DNA of 17,507 bases from contig CAZJQP010000099.1 in assembly GCA_964548225.1 (NCBI GenBank), positions 1-17,507 on the forward strand, written 5' to 3'. Below, piece by piece: positions 12,738 through 17,507 of the stretch; the first letter of the stretch is position 1, and every line of letters starts with the position of its first letter. The DNA is from CALMEH01 sp964548225 (GTDB lineage Bacteria; Acidobacteriota; Blastocatellia; Pyrinomonadales; Pyrinomonadaceae). The position numbers and the translations under genes were made by a program. The notes below the pieces were generated by a model. That model was given only the letters and a program-made list of their open reading frames with translations, was not told where the DNA came from and made no database searches.

Positions 12738-12866
12738 TTATTCCGAATCAATTACGCTTTTGAAATAAAGAAAAATCGTTAATAAGGAGACGATAAATAA
12801 CGGAAGGGCGTGAATAATCAAAGTCCAAATCGCTTCGTTTTTGAAGGTAAATTTATGCAGATTCAT
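12738..12866 (-). CDS. 42-residue single-helix membrane protein overlapping the cmk end
   Basis: The ATG at 12864-12866 lies within the last codons of cytidylate kinase, giving a 14-nt overlap. The product begins MNLHKFTFKNEAIWTLI, has one hydrophobic helix (about 13-34, including LPLFIVSLLTIFLYF) and ends KSVIDSE. No clear SD is seen, as with most genes in this part of the window; translational coupling to cmk is plausible. The hydrophobic profile is more protein-like than chance, and the stop lies in the third copy of the ACTTATTCCGAAT word. Function unknown. Confidence 0.45.
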   Translation of the reverse strand: MNLHKFTFKNEAIWTLIIHALPLFIVSLLTIFLYFKSVIDSE

Positions 12867-13530
12867 TTTGCTTTTCACGCACGACGGCGAGCATTTGTTC
12901 AAAAACTTCCGATAAATTCAATTCGCTGGTGTCAATCACAATCGCGTCTTCGGCAATCATCAGCGGCGAATCGGAGCGCGAAACGTCGCGTTCGTCGCGC
13001 ATATTTATTTCGTGCAAAGTTTGCTCGTAAGTTGTTTCAAAACCTTTTGCCGAATCTTCTTCAAAACGCCGACGCGCTCGCGCTTCGGGTTTGGCGGTTA
13101 AGAAAAATTTGATGTCGGCGTTCGGGAAAACGACGCTTCCGATGTCGCGTCCGTCCAAAACCGCGCCGTTTGCCGAATTTTCGCCGAGCGTGCGCTGGTG
13201 TTCGACAAGAATTTTTCTGACTTCCGAAATGCCCGAAACGATTGACGCGGCTTGCCCGATTTCGTTCGTTCTGATGTCGGCGGAAACGTCTTTTCCGTCA
13301 AGAAAAATCTGCAAATTTTCCGGCTCGCCGATGAGTTCGATTTTAGAATTTTCAGCAATTTCGGCAATCTCCGCCGTATCGTCAAAACTCAAATTATTCG
13401 ACAAAACCGCCAATCCGACCGCACGATACATCGCGCCCGTGTCGAGATAAAGCAAGTTCAAATTTTTAGCTAACATCTTCCCAAGCGTAGATTTCCCCGC
13501 GCCCGAAGGTCCATCAATAGCAATTATCAT
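12853..13530 (-). CDS. cmk: Cytidylate kinase
   Basis: This 225-residue enzyme phosphorylates CMP and dCMP using ATP in the cytoplasm. The P-loop GPSGAGKST spans residues 7-15. DTGAMYRA follows, and VLDGRDIGSVVFP carries the CMP-binding Asp and Arg. The LID-like segment has EARARRRFEE, and the end carries RDVSRSDSPL, a typical cmk motif. Length is normal (about 220-230). There is no SD; the leader is A/T-rich. Twelve bases separate it from the small unknown gene upstream. Confidence 0.95.
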   Translation of the reverse strand: MIIAIDGPSGAGKSTLGKMLAKNLNLLYLDTGAMYRAVGLAVLSNNLSFDDTAEIAEIAENSKIELIGEPENLQIFLDGKDVSADIRTNEIGQAASIVSGISEVRKILVEHQRTLGENSANGAVLDGRDIGSVVFPNADIKFFLTAKPEARARRRFEEDSAKGFETTYEQTLHEINMRDERDVSRSDSPLMIAEDAIVIDTSELNLSEVFEQMLAVVREKQNESA

Positions 13531-13542
13531 TACAAATTATTT

Positions 13543-14007
13543 TTATACAGATTCTTCCAAAAGCCAATGGTCTTGATGATTTTCGTCAGGCTTGCAAAAA
13601 TATTCAGTTTTAGTATTTGAACGAATTGTGCCGTATTTAAGCGACTTTAAGAAGTTAATAATTTTGTTTTCTGTATCGCTGTCAATTTCTGATTCTGAAA
13701 GAAAGGCGATTGTATATCTTTTGGCATATCCGTTTAATTTAGAATTTTCATCAATATCAATCTGAAATCTGAAACTAGGACCATTTGCCCAATTCTTTCC
13801 TCTCATTGAATTTATCATTCGTGAGCGATTCGGTTCAGGGATTTTTTCATTGGCATATTTTATGAATCGTTCCAGTTCATCAAGACTATAATCCAAAGTA
13901 TCTACTTCCATTTGCGGAAAAATCTCTCTTAATTTTCCCAAGACCTTTTCAGGATCAAAAGTTAAAACCTCATCACTCCAATATTTGATTTCTGCGGCTA
14001 TTCGCAT
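13543..14007 (-). CDS. Small cytoplasmic protein of unknown function
   Basis: This 154-residue protein starts MRIAAEIKYWSDEV, with no signal peptide or membrane segment. Predicted parts are a helical first half (DELERFIKYANEKI) and a beta-rich second half (FRFQIDIDE, KRYTIAFLSE, EYFCKPDE). It lies 5 bp after the threonine aldolase stop and 12 bp before cmk, so it is probably co-transcribed with both, though neither suggests its role. It is more A/T-rich than its neighbours, with more AAA, ATT and TTT codons, which could reflect recent acquisition. I do not recognise a family. Confidence 0.75.
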   Translation of the reverse strand: MRIAAEIKYWSDEVLTFDPEKVLGKLREIFPQMEVDTLDYSLDELERFIKYANEKIPEPNRSRMINSMRGKNWANGPSFRFQIDIDENSKLNGYAKRYTIAFLSESEIDSDTENKIINFLKSLKYGTIRSNTKTEYFCKPDENHQDHWLLEESV

Positions 14008-14012
14008 TTGAT

Positions 14013-15041
14013 TTAAATAATTTTGCCCAAAATAATAAGAGTTTTCTCAATATCTTCACGCGAAACGTCGCAATGCGTAACCATTCGGATTGATTTGCCG
14101 AAAGGAATTGCGAAGATATTTTCCTTTTTCAGTTCGTCGCAGATTTCGGCGGATGTTTTGCCCGTGTTTGAAACGTCGAAAATTACGATATTTGTTTGAA
14201 CTCGTTCCGCATCAATCGAAATTCCTTTGATATTTGCCACGCCTTCGGCTAATCTTTTCGCGTTTTCGTGGTCAATGTGCAAGATTTTCGGCGACTCTTC
14301 GAGCGCAATCAAACCTGCCGCCGCGAGAACTCCGGCTTGGCGCATTCCGCCGCCGAAGCGTTTGCGCCAAATTCGCGCTTCGGCAATAAAATCTTCTGTT
14401 CCCAAAAGCATCGAGCCGACCGGCGCACCTAAGCCTTTTGAAAGACAAAATTGCACCGAATCAACCGATTTTGAAAGGTTTGCGACCGTTTCATCTTGCG
14501 CGACCGCCGAATTAAAAATCCGTGCGCCGTCCAAATGAACAGGCAAATTTAGTTTGTGTGCGCTTGCACAAATTTCATCGGTTTGCGCGGCAGACATTAC
14601 GCTTCCGCCACCGAAATTGTGGGTATTTTCTAAACAAATCAACGCCGTCGGACACGCATAATAAGGCTGATTTATATGCAAATGCGGCTCAATTTCCGCC
14701 CACGTCAGCATTCCGTTATCATTCGCCGCACGAACCGGACGAATCATCACGCCGGAAACGACTGCGGGCGTTCCCATTTCGTAATTAAAAATATGCCCGC
14801 GTTCTTCAATGATGACTTCATCGCCTTGTTTTGTATGCAGACGAACAGCAATTTGATTGCCCATCGAACCCGTCGGCACAAAAAGCGCGGCTTCTTTCCC
14901 GAAAATCCCCGCCGCTTTTTCCTGCAAAAGATTAACGGTCGGGTCTTCGCCATAAACATCATCGCCAACTTCCGCCTCAGCCATCGCGCGGCGCATTTCT
15001 TTTGTTGGTTTTGTAACTGTGTCGCTTCTTAAATCAATCAT
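14013..15041 (-). CDS. ltaE: Low-specificity L-threonine aldolase
   Basis: This PLP enzyme cleaves L-threonine and L-allo-threonine to glycine and acetaldehyde. The 342-residue sequence has the family start MIDLRSDTVTKPT, the EVGDDVYGEDPTV motif, the LENTHNFGGG segment, HLDGARIFN, which places the PLP-ring Asp at 171, and the Schiff-base lysine K202 in CLSKGLGAPVGS. Length matches the family (about 330-350). Its ATG overlaps the TlpA-like gene stop by 4 bp (ATGA), so the two are translationally coupled. No separate SD is visible. Confidence 0.95.
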   Translation of the reverse strand: MIDLRSDTVTKPTKEMRRAMAEAEVGDDVYGEDPTVNLLQEKAAGIFGKEAALFVPTGSMGNQIAVRLHTKQGDEVIIEERGHIFNYEMGTPAVVSGVMIRPVRAANDNGMLTWAEIEPHLHINQPYYACPTALICLENTHNFGGGSVMSAAQTDEICASAHKLNLPVHLDGARIFNSAVAQDETVANLSKSVDSVQFCLSKGLGAPVGSMLLGTEDFIAEARIWRKRFGGGMRQAGVLAAAGLIALEESPKILHIDHENAKRLAEGVANIKGISIDAERVQTNIVIFDVSNTGKTSAEICDELKKENIFAIPFGKSIRMVTHCDVSREDIEKTLIILGKII

Positions 15042-15568
15042 TTTTTCGGTAAAACCTTATCAATCTGCGTCCGCAAAATCTTCGGATTTATCGCGCCGGT
15101 TTTTTGATAGACGAGCTTGCCGTTTTTGTTGTAGAGCAAAGTCGTCGGATAACCGCCCGTAAATTTCGGGGCGATTTGGCGGACGGCTTTTGTAATTTGG
15201 TGTCGCGCCGGAACGTCCAAAAGATACGAAGGGATTTTTTCTGCCTGATAAACTTTTAGAAAATCGCTGACGGTCGTATCAACCAGCGAAACGGTGTCAA
15301 CCGAAACGATGTAAAAACTCAAATTTTTGTCCGCGTAATCTTTATGGATTTCCACAAGGTCGGGAAACTCTTTGCGGCAGATTCCGCACCAAGTCGCCCA
15401 AAAATTTATCAAAATCGGCTGTTTCGTTTCGGGCGATTTGACGAGTGATTTTAATTCTTCGGCGTTGATGATCGTTGTTTTGACGGCATCTTCGGTGTCA
15501 TAAATTTGCGCCGAAACTGAAACGGCACAAATCGTAAAAATAAAAATTGTAAATAATAATTTTGACAT
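15038..15568 (-). CDS. Exported TlpA/ResA-like thioredoxin-fold protein
   Basis: The 176-residue product has a signal peptide (cleavage probably after SVSA, residue 20) and a thioredoxin domain with WATWCGIC (C61, C64) and the cis-proline at P141 (GGYPTT). The NFWATWC start of the motif is typical of the TlpA/ResA group, which reduce disulfides in periplasmic proteins or in cytochrome c maturation. It is small and has no membrane anchor after the signal. The cysteine pair is intact, so redox activity is likely; the partner is unknown. It has no SD and overlaps ltaE by 4 bp. Confidence 0.92.
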   Translation of the reverse strand: MSKLLFTIFIFTICAVSVSAQIYDTEDAVKTTIINAEELKSLVKSPETKQPILINFWATWCGICRKEFPDLVEIHKDYADKNLSFYIVSVDTVSLVDTTVSDFLKVYQAEKIPSYLLDVPARHQITKAVRQIAPKFTGGYPTTLLYNKNGKLVYQKTGAINPKILRTQIDKVLPKK

Positions 15569-15595
15569 CGAATCTATAAAGCGCAGATGCGAAAG

Positions 15596-16720
15596 TTATT
15601 TGCTATTTTCTACTACTTTTTCGGTTGAAGCAACCGTTATGAGTTTCCATTTGCCGTCAATTTTTTCCCAAACTTCGAGCCATGCAAAATCCGTTTGGTC
15701 GAGAATTTCTTCGCCTTTGTCGTTTTTGTAAGTTCCACGCACACGCTTTTGGACGATAATTGTTGCCATCGTGCCGTCTTTCGAGATTTTTACGACAGGC
15801 GGTTTCAGATTTTCCCATTCGATAAATTTGAAATTGGAAAAATAATTTTTGAAACGCGCCAGATTTTCCGCTTTTGTGCGCGTTGAAATATTTCCTCTTT
15901 GTAGTTGCGTTAGATTTTCAGCAAACATTTCAACAAAAAGTTCGGCGTTGTAAGTCAAATGCGCCGTTTTCTGCTGTTCGTGAAGACGCATCAATTCGGC
16001 TAAATCGGCGACACGCGGCGGAATTTCAAAGATTTGCGCGTCCGATTTATTCAGAGTGATTTTTTGAAAATTCAAAACCCAATCGCCCGCACTGTCGGTT
16101 GCCGTAACTTTTGAAGGAAGTTTTATTTTTCCGACGTTGCGCCATTCATTAAAGACGTTTTTGACCGATTCGTTTGAACCGGGAATCGGCAAAAGATAGC
16201 CTGAAAGAAGTTTTGTTTCAGCGTCGAAATACAGATAAATCGTGCCGTTCAATTCATTTTGGGCGCGGACTTTGATATTTGGTTTGTTTGCAAAATCTTC
16301 TGTTCCTTCGAGTGCGAAATCGTGAAACATCCTTTGAAAATCAAACGCCATTCTTTGATATTCGTGTAGGCGAACGACCAATCGTTGAAACGGTGAAACA
16401 AGCGAAAAATCGCTTGTTTCCCAAGCCAATTTATCATTTATGAAAATATCGGTCGGCGCAGGTTTGTAAGAAAATTTTTGGGTGAAACGCGCTTTGCCGT
16501 CGCGGAAAGAAGCAATTTCGGTCGTGTATTTGCCGTTTGGTCCGGCACAATCGGCGAAAACTTCGACGCTTCGGATTTTATTGATTTCCTTTGCGCCGCC
16601 GATGGCTTCAATCGAGGAAGAAAACAATTTTTCCAAGTCGGAATTTTGCGCCGAAACAGCTGAAAATCCAAAGCAAACGACGGAAATAAAAAGCCCGATA
16701 ACAAATTTCGCGTTGGTCAT
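15596..16720 (-). CDS. Exported protein with a LolA-like N-terminal part and an NTF2-like (DUF4440-type) C-terminal part
   Basis: The 374-residue protein has a signal peptide (cleavage probably after AVSA, residue 24). Residues about 28-235 begin with a helix and IEAIGGAKEINKIRSVEV, a pattern common in lipoprotein-sorting-factor-like (LolA/LolB fold) exported proteins of Acidobacteriota. Residues about 240-370 fit an NTF2-like domain: a long helix, then strands FIEWENLKPPVVKI, MATIIVQKRV and WLEVWEKIDGKWKLITVAS, the last typical of DUF4440/SnoaL-type folds. The pairing suggests ligand or lipid binding in the periplasm, but no activity can be assigned. Only AAGG is seen before the start. It lies 27 bp upstream of the TlpA-like gene. 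Confidence 0.78.
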   Translation of the reverse strand: MTNAKFVIGLFISVVCFGFSAVSAQNSDLEKLFSSSIEAIGGAKEINKIRSVEVFADCAGPNGKYTTEIASFRDGKARFTQKFSYKPAPTDIFINDKLAWETSDFSLVSPFQRLVVRLHEYQRMAFDFQRMFHDFALEGTEDFANKPNIKVRAQNELNGTIYLYFDAETKLLSGYLLPIPGSNESVKNVFNEWRNVGKIKLPSKVTATDSAGDWVLNFQKITLNKSDAQIFEIPPRVADLAELMRLHEQQKTAHLTYNAELFVEMFAENLTQLQRGNISTRTKAENLARFKNYFSNFKFIEWENLKPPVVKISKDGTMATIIVQKRVRGTYKNDKGEEILDQTDFAWLEVWEKIDGKWKLITVASTEKVVENSK

Positions 16721-16735
16721 AGAGCCTTAAACGGT

Positions 16736-17122
16736 TTAGGGATTTAAAAAGTTTCGGTTATTGATTAACGGAAATTTTGACAAATCTCCGGTGTATTCAT
16801 AAATCCAAGTTTCGATTTTTTCGTCGCCCAAGCGGGCAAAGGTTTTCTTTCTGAGGAAAAGACTTTTTTGCACGTCATTCGGATAAAAACCTTCGTATTC
16901 ATCGAGTTTTCGCAGAACTTCCATCTCATCGGGCAATTCGAGAATTTGTCCGAAAACTTGATTCGTGCCGCCCGAAATTGCTGTTGTAAATTCGCCCAAA
17001 TCATAAAGGTCGGCGTAGATAAACGCTTCGCCGACGAGCTTTAATTTTTCCGCCGTTTCCGCAATTTCGGGCGGCTCAAATCCTTTTCTCAAACTTCCAT
17101 AGACAAAAAGATATTGTTTCAT
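16736..17122 (-). CDS. Gamma-glutamylcyclotransferase-like (AIG2/GGCT fold) protein
   Basis: The 128-residue protein opens with YLFVYGSLRKGF, the conserved substrate-pocket loop of the GGCT fold. It also has VFGQILELP and LRKLDEYEGFYP with the likely catalytic Glu (E77, in LDxYEG), then a late WIYEYTGD. Length fits single-domain members (110-150). The fold releases 5-oxoproline from gamma-glutamyl amines or peptides; which substrate is used here is unknown. Its ATG follows the stop of the upstream gene with no gap (TAAATG), and AAAGG lies 4 nt upstream, so it is translationally coupled to the FMN reductase-like gene. Confidence 0.88.
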   Translation of the reverse strand: MKQYLFVYGSLRKGFEPPEIAETAEKLKLVGEAFIYADLYDLGEFTTAISGGTNQVFGQILELPDEMEVLRKLDEYEGFYPNDVQKSLFLRKKTFARLGDEKIETWIYEYTGDLSKFPLINNRNFLNP

Positions 17123-17507
17123 TTAGCCTTTAACTTTCTTCAAAATCTCGACGAGATTTTTGCCCATATTTTCGAGCATATTTTTGACAAAATCGGCTTT
17201 TGCATTGCCGTCTTCGTCAAAGGCTTCGTGGGCTTTCGAGAGCGCAAAATCCTGTGCAAGAACGTGAACGCCCATCGAAGCGAGAATCGTCCGAATATTC
17301 GGCAAAGCGCGAATTCCGCCCAAACCGCCGGGCGAAGCGGTCATCAGCGAACAATATTTGTCGGCGTAAGCCGCGCCCGCTTTTAATTCGCCGCGTGGGC
17401 GCGATGTCCAATCAATGTAATTTTTGAAAGTTCCCGGAATTCCGCTGTTATATTCGGGCGAAGAAATCAAAAAACCGTCGTGCGCGAGCATTAAATCCTG
17501 CAATTTC
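17123..17507 (-). CDS. NADPH-dependent FMN reductase-like flavoprotein (5' end outside window)
   Basis: The visible 127 residues are the C-terminal two-thirds of a flavodoxin-like reductase. SSPEYNSGIPGTFKNYIDWT is the classic FMN-binding and dimer-contact region of the NADPH-dependent FMN reductase family, and SPGGLGGIRAL is the next FMN loop. The N-terminal FMN loop must lie beyond base 17507. The open frame runs off the edge, and a TTG near 17503 is not a start. It would use NAD(P)H to reduce FMN, quinones or similar acceptors. Its stop TAA is directly followed by the ATG of the GGCT-like gene. Confidence 0.9.
   Translation of the reverse strand, partial: KLQDLMLAHDGFLISSPEYNSGIPGTFKNYIDWTSRPRGELKAGAAYADKYCSLMTASPGGLGGIRALPNIRTILASMGVHVLAQDFALSKAHEAFDEDGNAKADFVKNMLENMGKNLVEILKKVKG

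Overview
The window looks like a chromosomal segment of an uncultured-type Acidobacteriota, probably class Blastocatellia (Pyrinomonadales-like). This is inference from gene content (a TIGR03663-type GT-C membrane protein, GH57 branching enzyme next to a DUF4912 protein, a signal-peptide protein with LolA-like and NTF2-like parts), moderate GC, and core genes with little or no Shine-Dalgarno (SD) sequence. No rRNA, tRNA or CRISPR array was seen.

Layout. (1) 1-2918, plus strand: the end of a membrane protein with a soluble tail, then a complete TIGR03663-type membrane glycosyltransferase-like protein. A bidirectional hairpin terminator (2924-2965) closes this unit. (2) 2982-8963, minus strand: an accessory block read from 8963 down to 2982. 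It encodes a coiled-coil membrane protein, a 50-residue helical protein, a lipoprotein, a 109-residue helical protein, a broken coiled-coil gene built on a 21-bp repeat, an all-alpha plus Fn3-like protein, a cytoplasmic staphylococcal-nuclease-like protein with intact catalytic residues, and a seven-helix membrane protein with an Asn/Thr-rich insert. Most of these genes have textbook SD sites and are separated by palindromic elements. (3) 9262-12488, minus strand: a GH57 glucan branching enzyme and a DUF4912 protein, which commonly neighbour each other, separated by a 566-bp cassette. The cassette is one GxxExxY (PD-(D/E)XK-type) gene enclosed by 43-bp perfect inverted repeats. (4) 12738-17507, minus strand: core genes in close order (FMN reductase-like, gamma-glutamylcyclotransferase-like, LolA/NTF2-like exported protein, TlpA-like thioredoxin, threonine aldolase, a small unknown, cytidylate kinase and an overlapping 42-residue membrane protein).

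The most striking feature is palindromic DNA. There are five long inverted repeats made of 7-8 bp oligomer arrays (776-847, 5558-5649, 10866-10947, 11341-11431, 12617-12706) and three multi-hairpin, cloverleaf-like elements (4544-4610, 5671-5815, 6643-6718). Two pairs of the oligomer palindromes bear on gene structure: one sits between an apparent SD and its start codon, and two flank the GxxExxY gene in a layout resembling REPIN/RAYT systems but with a nuclease-fold gene in the middle. That cassette is the best candidate here for an undescribed element. The accessory block around the nuclease and lipoprotein is the second candidate; its function cannot be read from sequence alone.
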